A stretch of DNA of 64,000 nucleotides, taken from the NCBI RefSeq assembly GCF_014203365.1, contig NZ_JACHIS010000001.1:4650001-4714000 (forward strand), in the 5' to 3' direction. A program made the position numbers and the translations under genes. Of the stretch, positions 38,645-46,687 are shown piece after piece (within the stretch, counting starts at the first letter, position 1; the number at the start of each line of letters is the position of its first letter). Under the pieces are notes generated by a model, which was given only the letters and a program-made list of their open reading frames with translations, searched no databases and had not been told where the DNA came from. The DNA is from Actinoalloteichus hymeniacidonis. Its GTDB lineage: Bacteria; Actinomycetota; Actinomycetes; Mycobacteriales; Pseudonocardiaceae.

Positions 38645-39733
38645 TCAACCCGCGTCCTCGGAGCCGGTGTCGGTGTCGGTACGCCTGCGCTTGTACTGGA
38701 TGTCCTGGCGGGCGAACGCGGACCACATCAGATTCAGCGGATGGTCGTCGGGATAGGCGGCTCGCTCGTCCCGGCGGGCGAACAGTCCGGCCAGCACCTG
38801 CAGGCCGGGTGCCACGTCGTCGACGAGCTCGATGGTCCGCAAATTGTCGCCCTCCGGCAGCCTGCCCTGCGCGGCGGCCTCGCCGATCCCCTGGGTGACC
38901 AGCATGCAACCCCGGGTCAGCTGCGAACGAAGCAGCTCGAAACCGTAGTGCACGGTGTCGATCTCGGCGGCGATCTCCAGGCGGAGCAGGTATTCGGGAC
39001 CGAACCAGCCCCGGAGGAAGTCGGTGATCAAGCCGTAGCTGGGCACCACCAGCGGCAGCATCGGCAGGTCACTGGTCCGGATCGGCTCGTCGGGCAGGAT
39101 CTCCGGCGGCAGGTTGGTGACCAGCGACAGACCGCTGCGCCGCCAGGCCATCACATCGAGGTCGGCCAGCTCGTCGACGTCGTCGGTCCTGGTGACCAGG
39201 CTGCCACAGACGAGGTCGACCTGTTTGGCCCGCAGCCTGCCGAACAGATCGCCGGAGCGGACGTGCACCACCTTCAGCTCGATGCCCCGGCTCTCGAACT
39301 CCGCCGCGACGAAGCGGCCCGCGTCGGCGAGGTATCGCAGGGTGAATCGGGTGGTGGCCACCGTCAGGATGCCGCCGAGACTGCGTCGACATTCGTCGAT
39401 CTCGTCGAGCCAGCCCGCCAGCGTGCGCCGCGCCATCTCGACCAGGGACTCACCGGTCCCGGTGAACAGCATGTCCTTGCCTCGGCCCTGTTTGAGCACC
39501 AGCGGTTCGCCGCAGAGCACGCTGAAGTTGCGGTTCATCGTGTCCAGCTGCTTCTGAACGCTGGACTGCTCACGCCCCAGCATCCGCGCGGCGCCGAGGG
39601 CGGTGCCCACCTCGCGCACCGCAAGCAGGGTTCGAAGCTGATCCAACGTGGTGTCGAGTAACGGCGGCGGGGACTGCAGAAGCCGACTCCTGCCACTCGC
39701 CGAGGGGAACCTCAATGGATTGAACTCGGACAT
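38645..39733 (-). CDS. LysR family transcriptional regulator
   Basis: A 362-aa LysR-type regulator, longer than the usual roughly 300 aa. The HTH is near residue 30 (LDQLRTLLAVREVGTALGAA, then REQSSVQKQLDTMNRNFSVL). The effector domain begins near GGILTVATTRFTLRYLADAG. Extra length lies at both ends, including a charged C-terminal tail (KRRRTDTDTGSEDAG). AGGAAG precedes the ATG. It probably regulates the flavoprotein downstream, and possibly the divergent membrane protein. Confidence 0.88.
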   Translation of the reverse strand: MSEFNPLRFPSASGRSRLLQSPPPLLDTTLDQLRTLLAVREVGTALGAARMLGREQSSVQKQLDTMNRNFSVLCGEPLVLKQGRGKDMLFTGTGESLVEMARRTLAGWLDEIDECRRSLGGILTVATTRFTLRYLADAGRFVAAEFESRGIELKVVHVRSGDLFGRLRAKQVDLVCGSLVTRTDDVDELADLDVMAWRRSGLSLVTNLPPEILPDEPIRTSDLPMLPLVVPSYGLITDFLRGWFGPEYLLRLEIAAEIDTVHYGFELLRSQLTRGCMLVTQGIGEAAAQGRLPEGDNLRTIELVDDVAPGLQVLAGLFARRDERAAYPDDHPLNLMWSAFARQDIQYKRRRTDTDTGSEDAG

Positions 39734-40210
39734 TCTTCCTTCTTGCGGTCGCGGTCATTCGGTCGCGAGCGTAGACGATAGTGCAGCAAACTAATCTCCA
39801 ATCGATGACAAGTTTTCTTTAGATCAGGTCCCGGATTCGACGTCGATTCGTTGATCTCTGGGTAACATCTGTCCCGCTTCATCGGCCGTGATCGACACTC
39901 GATCTCCCGCTCCCGAACAAAACGGGCGGCGGCATCGCTGATGCCCGGCCAGCCGCACCGACCGGCGGACCCCAGGAAGGAATCCGAACACAAACCAGAC
40001 GTAACAGGTCCGAATCACAACGCGGGATAACCGCCATCCGGAATTCCGCGCCTGCGACGCGGGACATCGAATAGTGCATCCCGCCCTGCGCCAGAGGACT
40101 ACCCGAGAACCCATCTCGGCTACGGCGGCGTGCCCGGACTTCGACAGCGGTCGCAGTGCTGCCTGCCCTGCACGACGCTCCTCCACAACCCAGAGAGAGA
40201 TCCAACCCCC
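39734..40210. other. Divergent intergenic region
   Basis: 477 bp between the LysR start and the membrane protein start. The LysR-proximal part (39770-39830) is comparatively AT-rich and probably holds the LysR promoter. I find no convincing open frame, RNA or palindrome. Confidence 0.55.
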
Positions 40211-40798
40211 ATGAACCAACCCCGGAACGCTCCGCCCAGCGACGAACAGCTCGCCGTGCCCTCGACGCCGCCCCGTAAGCCGCCCGTCGTGATCGGGCTG
40301 CTCATCCTCGTGCTCGTCGCCGTGTTGACCTCGGCGATCGGCTCGGTACTGGTCTACAGCGGCGGTGCGACCATGGCCGAGGAGAACCTCATCGCGGCGA
40401 TCGACGAATCCCCGGAGGGCCGGGAGATCTCCCGGGGAATGTCTTCCACCGAATTACAGGAGATGATGGGGCCCGAGTTCTGGGACACGATGGTCGCCGA
40501 ACGGCAGGACACCATGAGTGCCCGCGCCTCGATGGCGATCTTCCTCTCGACATTACTCCTGGTTTTCGGGCTACTCGCGCTCAATTCGGCGCTGTGGGCC
40601 AGGATTCTCATCACCATCGTCATCCCGTTCGCCGTCTTCCCGCATATGTTGATTACCGAGGACTATCCGCCTGCCATGTTGGAAACCTTGAGCATGATCT
40701 CGGTGTGGACCGCATTGCTGGCGATCGCATTCTGCTGGCTGCCCGGCCACGGAAAGCACTCTCGCGCTGTCAAGCAGGCGCGTTCCAGCACCGCCTGA
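40211..40798 (+). CDS. Membrane protein of unknown function
   Basis: A 195-aa protein with a Pro-rich cytoplasmic N-terminus, a first helix (VIGLLILVLVAVLTSAIGSV, about residues 27-46), an acidic extracellular-looking loop (residues about 55-100) and about three further helices (MAIFLSTLLLVFGLLALNSA to TALLAIAFCWLPG). It ends in a short basic tail. I do not recognise the family. ATG at 40211 opens the Pro-rich N-terminus; the upstream AGAGAGAGA is only a weak ribosome site. It is followed by a strong terminator. Confidence 0.75.
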   Translation: MNQPRNAPPSDEQLAVPSTPPRKPPVVIGLLILVLVAVLTSAIGSVLVYSGGATMAEENLIAAIDESPEGREISRGMSSTELQEMMGPEFWDTMVAERQDTMSARASMAIFLSTLLLVFGLLALNSALWARILITIVIPFAVFPHMLITEDYPPAMLETLSMISVWTALLAIAFCWLPGHGKHSRAVKQARSSTA

Positions 40799-40824
40799 CC
40801 CGCCTTTTCTGCCACGCATAGTCA

Positions 40825-40863
40825 CCACTGGCCGCCCGGTGCCTCGGCACGGGCGGCCAGTGG
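40825..40863 (+). terminator. 14-bp hairpin terminator
   Basis: CCACTGGCCGCCCG pairs perfectly with CGGGCGGCCAGTGG around an 11-nt loop, 27 nt after the membrane-protein stop codon. Confidence 0.85.
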
Positions 40864-41072
40864 TCGTCGGACGAAGATCGATCGGCAGCGGTACCCGGCC
40901 TCACACAGCGTCAGGAGTCACGGCGACCTCGCGCACACTTGACTGACGGCGGTGACCGCCGGTCCTGTCCCGGCTCTGCGTTAACCTGCAGAGGTCGGCG
41001 GTGGTGACGACCCTTGGCGCGAAACGATCGGACGTCTCCTCACAGAGGTTGGACGGGTGAAGGAGCTGCCTC

Positions 41073-42497
41073 ATGACCCTCGCTCTGCGCTTCACGGCTC
41101 GCAGTGACCGAGGACTGGTCCGGTCGAATAACGAGGACTCGGTGTATGCGGGACCTCGACTACTCGCCGTGGCCGACGGGATGGGCGGCCATGTCGGGGG
41201 CGAGATCGCCAGCAGGCTGGTCATCACCGCGGTGACACCGCTCGACGACGCCGACCTAGGCGGCGACCTGACGCGGATGCTCCAGGACGCGACCGTCGAC
41301 GGGAACAGCGCCATCGCCGCGACCGTCGAGGAGGATCCCGAACTCGCGGGCATGGGGACGACCCTGACGGCGCTGCTGTTCGCCGACGACAGGGTGGGTC
41401 TGCTCAACGTCGGTGACTCCCGCGCGTATCTGCTGCGCGATGACCAGCTTCACCAGATCACCCACGACGACACCTTCGTGCAGTCGCTCGTCGACGCGGG
41501 ACGTATCACCGTCGCCGAGGCGGAGGTGCATCCCAAGCGTTCGCTGGTGCTTCGGGCGTTGACCGGTGAGAAGGCCGTCGAGGCGACGACCGAGATCCGG
41601 GAGGTTCGCGCAGGCGACCGCTACCTGCTGTGCTCGGACGGACTCACCGACGTCCTCAACCATGCGGCGCTGACCATCGCGTTGCGAGGGGGCGACCACG
41701 AGGCCTGCGCCGACAAGCTCGTCGAGGCCGCGCTCGCGGGCGGCGGACCGGACAACGTGACGGTGATCGTCGCGGACGTCGTCGAGGTTCCCGCCGAGCA
41801 GCCCGCAGCCGATGAACCCGCCGATTCCGCCCAGGCGGGCACGCCGACCGAGGCGCAGAGCTCCGCGCCTGCGGCGGCCGCACCGACGGCCTCGGAAACC
41901 GAGTCCGCGCCCGCTGCTCCGGAGCAGCCTGGGCATCAATCGGCTTCGACCCAGGACCACCCCGACTCGCCCACGATGCCCGACGAGCCCGTCGGATCGG
42001 ATGCGGCCGATGAGTCGGATGTCGACGATGACGACGACCATGGCTGGAACGCGGCAGGGAACCGATCCGCGACCGGAGTCCCGCTCCAGCGGCCGATGCC
42101 CGGCCGGGTCCAAGACGTCCAGGACGTCCAGGACGGCGATCTGGACGCCGGGGAAGCCGCTCCGTCGGGCTCCCCGGCTGCCGCCGAGGTTGCGGAGACC
42201 GCCGAGGATCGCACGGACGACCGGGCTCCGGACGATGCCACTGCGGCGATTCGACGTGCCGTCTGGGATTCGGTGGAGCGGGATCTCTCGGAGACCGCGA
42301 CAACGCATCGAGACGTCCCCGATGAATCGGCGATCGATTCGCCGGCCACGCCCGCACACGATGCTTCCCGGGCCGACGCCACGTCGACGCTGGGACCGCA
42401 GCCCGGCCCGCGACGTCGGTCGAAGCGCTCGCTGCTGATGGGTGCCGCGGTGCTCGGTGCCGTGGCCACGATCGCGATCCGTCGTTTTCGCCGTTGA
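41073..42497 (+). CDS. PP2C-family serine/threonine phosphatase with C-terminal membrane anchor
   Basis: A 474-aa protein. Residues 1-240 are a PP2C catalytic domain with the metal-binding motifs RSDRGLVRSNNEDSVY, VADGMGGHVGGEIAS, GDSRAYLLRDD, LCSDGLTDVL and GGPDNVTVIVADV. Residues about 240-445 are an Ala/Pro/Asp/Glu-rich, probably disordered stretch containing a VQDVQDVQD repeat. A single hydrophobic segment (LLMGAAVLGAVATIAI) lies at residues about 453-468, followed by RRFRR. It is therefore a tail-anchored phosphatase with its active site in the cytoplasm, unlike PstP with its large extracellular domain. AAGGAG precedes the ATG. The partner kinase is not in the window. Confidence 0.92.
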   Translation: MTLALRFTARSDRGLVRSNNEDSVYAGPRLLAVADGMGGHVGGEIASRLVITAVTPLDDADLGGDLTRMLQDATVDGNSAIAATVEEDPELAGMGTTLTALLFADDRVGLLNVGDSRAYLLRDDQLHQITHDDTFVQSLVDAGRITVAEAEVHPKRSLVLRALTGEKAVEATTEIREVRAGDRYLLCSDGLTDVLNHAALTIALRGGDHEACADKLVEAALAGGGPDNVTVIVADVVEVPAEQPAADEPADSAQAGTPTEAQSSAPAAAAPTASETESAPAAPEQPGHQSASTQDHPDSPTMPDEPVGSDAADESDVDDDDDHGWNAAGNRSATGVPLQRPMPGRVQDVQDVQDGDLDAGEAAPSGSPAAAEVAETAEDRTDDRAPDDATAAIRRAVWDSVERDLSETATTHRDVPDESAIDSPATPAHDASRADATSTLGPQPGPRRRSKRSLLMGAAVLGAVATIAIRRFRR

Positions 42498-42512
42498 CCG
42501 GCCGCTGAGAAG

Positions 42513-42542
42513 CCGTCGGCCCGCAGCTCGGGCGGCCGACGG
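42513..42542. terminator. Hairpin between convergent phosphatase and MazG-like genes
   Basis: CCGTCGGCC / GGCCGACGG, a perfect 9-bp stem with a 12-nt loop that can pair further internally. It lies between two stop codons and can serve both strands. Confidence 0.7.
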
Positions 42543-42550
42543 ATTCCGCG

Positions 42551-42901
42551 TCAGGGGTCGATCCGGGTGATCGAACCGTTCTGCAACTCGACGGGAAACC
42601 GACGCTCGTTGCGATCGATCTTGGCGTTGGCCTCCGCGAGTAGGTCGATCCCGCAGGAATTGGCGAATTGGAGCAGGTAGAGCAGAACATCGGCCGCTTC
42701 GTCCGCCAACCTGTCGCGCAACGGCCCCTCGGCCAGCGCGGCGGGGATCTCCTCCGGTGCCGACCACTGCAGTTCCGAGGCCAGCTCGCCCGCCTCGCCG
42801 CTCAAGGCCATCGCCAGGTTCTTCGGTGTGTGGAACTCCTGCCAACCACGGGCGGCCACGAACGCCGCCTGCCTTGCCCGCACCGCTTCGAACTCGCTCA
42901 T
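42551..42901 (-). CDS. MazG-like nucleotide pyrophosphohydrolase (dCTPase/RS21-C6 type)
   Basis: A 116-aa all-alpha NTP-PPase. The sequence WQEFHTPKNLAMALSGEAGE, then LASELQW, LADEAADVLLYLLQFANSCG and NAKIDRNERRFPVE matches XTP3-transactivated protein A-like dCTP pyrophosphatases. The ExxE and ExxD metal-binding pairs are in GEAGELASE and DEAAD. It cleans non-canonical or excess dNTPs. ATG at 42901 is chosen from family start position; an in-frame GTG at 42910 has a better GGGGAA site nearby. Confidence 0.88.
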   Translation of the reverse strand: MSEFEAVRARQAAFVAARGWQEFHTPKNLAMALSGEAGELASELQWSAPEEIPAALAEGPLRDRLADEAADVLLYLLQFANSCGIDLLAEANAKIDRNERRFPVELQNGSITRIDP

Positions 42902-42985
42902 GCGGTGCACGCTATTCCCCGACCGAACACGAGCGGGCGGCTCGGCATCGACCGAGCCGCCCGCCACCGTGTGGTCCGGTTGGGA

Positions 42986-44605
42986 TCAGGCGATGGTGGA
43001 CCAGAATTCGAGCCGGTGCTCGGCCGCGAAGTCCACCGGGGCGATCCCGTCCGGGCCCGGGGCCAGCGACAGAACGTGGTCCTCGGTGCCGAAGGGCTCC
43101 CAGGTCGGCAGGTCCGCACCGTTGGGGTCACCGGTGCGGGCGAAGTTGGTCCAGTACCGGATCATCTGGTCGGACAGGGCCAGTTGCGATTCGTCGAGCT
43201 GCGCCTCGAACTCCTCGCTCCGGAACAGGTAGCTGGTCTCCGCGCTGTGGAAGGCTCCCGGCGGGAAGTCCTCGGGGAACGGGATCTCGGTGGGGGCCTC
43301 GGTGTCGGCGAACTCGAAGGCGTAGGTCGGCACCGCTTCGGCGAACATCCGGTTGTGGCGCAGCGTCGACATGGCCCACATCCGGTCGGTCAGCACCGCC
43401 GCCCAGGCCAGGCTCGGGGTGTCGTAGTCCGCCAACGGGTATTCGGCCTCGACGGCTGCGGCGTGCTCACCGAAGGCCTCGGCCAGCAGGGTCGGGTACT
43501 CCTCGGCGGTTACCGGTTGACCGATGAGGTCGCGGAAGGTGCCGACGAAGGTGCGGTGTTCGTCCTTGGTCGACCCGGAGAGCACCGGGACGTCCGCGAA
43601 CTCGCCTGCCGCAAGAAGATCCGCCGGGAGTCCGGGCAGCACCTCGTTGCCGTAGGTCATGGCCTGGAACAGGTTCGTCGCCTGCGGGTGTTCCAGCAGG
43701 GTCTCGACGGGCAGTTCGCGTAGACACGCCAGCGCCGATTCCGGGTCCGGGCAACCGAGTTCCTCGGCCACCATGCTTCCGACGGCCTGCGTCTGCTCGG
43801 TGGGCGTCCACCCGAAGGATTCCAGCGCCGGGACGCCCGGGAAGAGTGCACCTGCGGGCGCGTCCATCAGTGGGAAGGCGCTCTGCAGGATCGCGCGATG
43901 GAACAGCCCCTGCGAGCCGGGGGATATCAGATGCGCGGTCGTCGCGGTGGCGCCGTAGGACACCCCGAAGAGGGTGACGTTGTCCGGGTCGCCACCGAAG
44001 GCCGCGGCGTTGCGCTGTACCCATTCCAGGGCAGCCCGCTGATCGAGCATCCCGAAGGTTCCCGACCCCTCCAAGCCCGGCAGCCCGAAGCCGCCGAAGG
44101 TGCCGAGCCGGTAGTTCACCGTGACGACGACGACGTCACCCTGGGCGGCGAGCCGCCGCGCCTCGAACAGGTCGCCCGATCCCACGGCGCCGTCGCCGTG
44201 CAACCACACCATCACCGGCTTGGGCTCGGCATCGGCATCGGCTGCGGGAGTGGTCACGTTGAGGAACAGGCAGTCCTCGTCGGTGCTGTTGATGTCGGCA
44301 TAGGAGGCGCCGACCTGGGGGCAGGGCGAACCGGGCTCGGTGGCCTCGCGAACATCCGTCCACGATTCGGCCGGCTGCGGAGCGGCCCAGCGGAGTTCGC
44401 CGGTGGGCGGTGCGGCGTAGGGAATCCCCTGGAAGCTGCGGTGATCCGCAGCGACCACGCCACGCACCTCTCCGTTGTCGGTGGCGACGACGTCATCGCT
44501 CATCGCGGACTCCCGAGGTCGCTGGGCTGGTTGGGCGGTGGCGCAGGCGGTCGTCAGCAGGCCGATGGCCAGGGCCATGCCCACCACCGCGCGCGAGCGC
44601 TTCAC
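42986..44605 (-). CDS. Type B carboxylesterase family lipoprotein
   Basis: A 539-aa exported esterase. The signal ends in a lipobox LLTTAC with Cys21. The family pattern is clear: GVVAADHRSFQGIPYAAPPT, EDCLFLNVTTPA, KPVMVWLHGDGAVGSGDLFE and DPDNVTLFGVSYGATATTAH. The nucleophile elbow is GVSYG instead of the usual GESAG, but Ser is retained. It probably hydrolyses hydrophobic esters at the cell surface. GTG at 44605 overlaps the TetR stop (GTGA), so regulator and esterase are coupled. Confidence 0.9.
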   Translation of the reverse strand: MKRSRAVVGMALAIGLLTTACATAQPAQRPRESAMSDDVVATDNGEVRGVVAADHRSFQGIPYAAPPTGELRWAAPQPAESWTDVREATEPGSPCPQVGASYADINSTDEDCLFLNVTTPAADADAEPKPVMVWLHGDGAVGSGDLFEARRLAAQGDVVVVTVNYRLGTFGGFGLPGLEGSGTFGMLDQRAALEWVQRNAAAFGGDPDNVTLFGVSYGATATTAHLISPGSQGLFHRAILQSAFPLMDAPAGALFPGVPALESFGWTPTEQTQAVGSMVAEELGCPDPESALACLRELPVETLLEHPQATNLFQAMTYGNEVLPGLPADLLAAGEFADVPVLSGSTKDEHRTFVGTFRDLIGQPVTAEEYPTLLAEAFGEHAAAVEAEYPLADYDTPSLAWAAVLTDRMWAMSTLRHNRMFAEAVPTYAFEFADTEAPTEIPFPEDFPPGAFHSAETSYLFRSEEFEAQLDESQLALSDQMIRYWTNFARTGDPNGADLPTWEPFGTEDHVLSLAPGPDGIAPVDFAAEHRLEFWSTIA

Positions 44606-45222
44606 CGTTGGCTCCTGGTCGCGTTGTCGATCATGGTGGTGAGTTCCTCTCGTACGGTGTCGAGTTCGGCGGGCGCGGCATCGCGGAGTCGGCTCAGCAC
44701 GCCGTCTCGCAAGGCGAAGACGAAGAGCGCCATCGCCTCGGGATCGAACTCCCGGAAATCGCCGAGTCGGATGCCCTCCCGCAGCAGCTCGGCCAGCGCG
44801 GCGTGATCGCTCTCGACCAACCTGGCGTAGGCGGTGGCCTCGCTCGCGGCGATCTCGGCCTCGCCCTGGATGCCGAGCAGGGTCAACATGTCGGCCCGGT
44901 GCAGGCGCAGGAAGTCGAGTTGGGCGCCGATGAAAGCCCGCAGCTGCGCTGGAACGGTGGTGTGCGCGTCCACCCGCTCGACGACGAAGGCGGCGAATCG
45001 CCCGAGCACATCGCGCACGACCTCGGTGATCAGCTCACTTCTGTTCTGGAAGTGATAGGAGATCAGGCCGGAGCTACTCAGCCCCGCCCGTGCGGCTATC
45101 TGCCGATAAGAGGCTTTCGGATAACCGACGTCGGCGATCGTCTCGATCGCGGCCGCCACGATCTGTGCCCGCCGCGCCCGCTCCGTCACAGTCAGCTCAC
45201 CTGAGCCAGACTTTGCTTGCAT
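44602..45222 (-). CDS. TetR/AcrR family transcriptional regulator
   Basis: A 206-aa TetR regulator. The N-terminal HTH reads AQIVAAAIETIADVGYPKAS, then YRQIAARAGLSSSGLISYHF. The C-terminal ligand domain (residues about 75-200) is divergent, as usual. It is the first gene of the regulator/esterase operon and probably represses it; the esterase substrate or product may be the ligand. Confidence 0.92.
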   Translation of the reverse strand: MQAKSGSGELTVTERARRAQIVAAAIETIADVGYPKASYRQIAARAGLSSSGLISYHFQNRSELITEVVRDVLGRFAAFVVERVDAHTTVPAQLRAFIGAQLDFLRLHRADMLTLLGIQGEAEIAASEATAYARLVESDHAALAELLREGIRLGDFREFDPEAMALFVFALRDGVLSRLRDAAPAELDTVREELTTMIDNATRSQR

Positions 45223-45231
45223 GAGTCAAAG

Positions 45232-45249
45232 TTAGCACAGCTGAGCAAA
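45232..45249. promoter_or_regulatory. Candidate TetR operator
   Basis: An imperfect palindrome TTAGCACAGCTGAGCAAA centred on CAGCTG, about 10 nt upstream of the tetR start codon; seven of nine positions pair. The location fits autorepression. Confidence 0.35.
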
Positions 45250-45414
45250 CTGATGATCGAGCCTTCTCGAACCGGTATGACCAGCGAAAACGTCGTTCCA
45301 GGCCGGAACTTCACCCATGAGCCCTCGCGACTCCGGGCCGAAATCAGTCGGCTCGACGCGGAAACGCCGGTAGGTTTCCGCCGACCGCCTCGCAGCATCC
45401 GAGAGGGGACGACC

Positions 45415-45765
45415 ATGTCAGCCGTACGAACCACAACCCTCTGGCGCCCGACCGGACCGATCGAGCTGGAACTGCTTCGCGAGGCACGCTTCCGCGCCTG
45501 GCCGCCCAGGCTCCCCGAACAGCCGATCTTCTATCCGGTGCTCAACGAGGACTATGCGATCCGCATCGCTCGAGATTGGAACGTCAAGCACGACGGCGCG
45601 GGTTTCGTGACGCGTTTCGAGGTGGAGACCGAGTTCCTCAGCCGTTACCCCGTTCGGCAGGCGGGCGGGGCGACCATCCTCGAACTGTGGGTGCCCGCCG
45701 AGGAGCTCGACGAGTTCAACGCCCACCTCGTCGGCGAGATCCAGGTCGTCCACGAGTTCCGTTGA
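45415..45765 (+). CDS. Small conserved protein (annotated elsewhere as ADP-ribosylation/crystallin J1)
   Basis: A 116-aa conserved protein. WRPTGPIELELLREARFRAW, PPRLPEQPIFYPVLNEDYAI, RIARDWNVKHDGAGFVTRFE and LWVPAEELDEFNAHLVGEIQ are characteristic. The family is often labelled ADP-ribosylation/crystallin J1 but has no demonstrated activity. AGGGGAC lies just upstream of the ATG at 45415; an in-frame extension upstream overlaps the TetR promoter and is rejected. Confidence 0.85.
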   Translation: MSAVRTTTLWRPTGPIELELLREARFRAWPPRLPEQPIFYPVLNEDYAIRIARDWNVKHDGAGFVTRFEVETEFLSRYPVRQAGGATILELWVPAEELDEFNAHLVGEIQVVHEFR

Positions 45766-45815
45766 GCGGCGTGCGATCGACGGTGCCCCGGCGGGCCAGC
45801 GCCGCTTGCCAAATG

Positions 45816-45833
45816 TGTAAGCCTTTGCTTACA
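45816..45833 (+). promoter_or_regulatory. Perfect palindromic ArsR-type operator
   Basis: TGTAAGC-CTTT-GCTTACA, an exact 7-bp inverted repeat with a 4-nt spacer, ends 7 nt before the GTG start of the ArsR-family gene. Binding there would cover the transcription start. Confidence 0.8.
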
Positions 45834-45840
45834 TATCCGC

Positions 45841-46167
45841 GTGGATCGATTCGAGGCGCTCGGCGAGCCCCATCGACGACGCATCGTCGAACTCGTCGCC
45901 GAGCGAGCACGCAACGCGGGTGAACTCGCCGCCCATTTCTCGATCAGCCGACCCGCTGTCTCCCAACACCTCCGGGTGTTGACCGAGGCCGGGGTGCTGA
46001 CCGTGACGGCACAGGGCAGGCAACGGCTCTACTCGCTCGATCCGACCACCCTCGACGAGGTCGAGAACTGGCTGGACGCCCAACGAGAACGGTGGGCGCG
46101 GGCCCTCGACTCGCTGGAAGCCGCCATGGCCACCGAACCCCGAACTCCAGGAGAGCCCAACCCATGA
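45841..46167 (+). CDS. ArsR-family winged-helix regulator (SRPBCC-linked type)
   Basis: A 108-aa ArsR/SmtB-fold repressor. MDRFEALGEPHRRRIVELVA, then FSISRPAVSQHLRVLTEAGV and QGRQRLYSLDPTTLDEVENW are the winged helix. The metal-binding cysteines of classical ArsR are absent, as in the subgroup fused to or paired with AHSA1/SRPBCC proteins. GTG at 45841 has no ribosome site and lies 7 nt after a perfect palindrome, so the mRNA is probably leaderless. The next gene overlaps by 4 nt. Confidence 0.9.
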   Translation: MDRFEALGEPHRRRIVELVAERARNAGELAAHFSISRPAVSQHLRVLTEAGVLTVTAQGRQRLYSLDPTTLDEVENWLDAQRERWARALDSLEAAMATEPRTPGEPNP

Positions 46168-46667
46168 CCACTCGCCACGCTGCCCGACGCGGCACCCTCG
46201 GCGTCGACAAGGCCGGGGTGTTCCGCATCCAGCTGCAACGACAGTTTCCGTACTCCCCTGCCCAGGTCTGGCAGTGGATCGTCGACCCGGACCGGCTCGC
46301 CCGCTGGCTTCCGGGCTGTCGCATCGACACCGAGGTCGGCGGCGAGGTGTGCTTCGACTTCGGTGAGGAGGGTACGGCGACCGGCGCGGTCCTTGCGGTC
46401 ACCCCGCCGGGGGCTCGGGGAGCGCTCACCCATACCTGGGTGTGGGAGGGCGTGCCGGAGTCGACGGTGCGATGGACGGTCACGGGCACCGCCGAGGGAA
46501 GCGAGCTGACCCTGGTGCACTCCGAGTTGGTCCGCGAACCCGCCGCCGACTTCGCCACAGGCTGGCACGTCATGCTGGATTCACTGGAACTCGACCTCGC
46601 GGGCGAGCCCACCGACCCGGCATGGCAGGACCTCCCGGCGATCGCCGAGCTCTATCAGCAGTCCTGA
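46164..46667 (+). CDS. SRPBCC (AHSA1/START-like) domain protein
   Basis: A 167-aa ligand-binding fold protein. FRIQLQRQFPYSPAQVWQWI, then DPDRLARWLPGCRIDTEVGG and EGSELTLVHSELVREPAADF fit the AHSA1-like family. It is translationally coupled to the ArsR-family regulator (ATGA) with CAGGAGAG upstream. Such pairs are common in actinomycetes; the ligand is unknown. Confidence 0.9.
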   Translation: MTTRHAARRGTLGVDKAGVFRIQLQRQFPYSPAQVWQWIVDPDRLARWLPGCRIDTEVGGEVCFDFGEEGTATGAVLAVTPPGARGALTHTWVWEGVPESTVRWTVTGTAEGSELTLVHSELVREPAADFATGWHVMLDSLELDLAGEPTDPAWQDLPAIAELYQQS

Positions 46668-46687
46668 GCTGCCGAAGCCCAGTCGCC

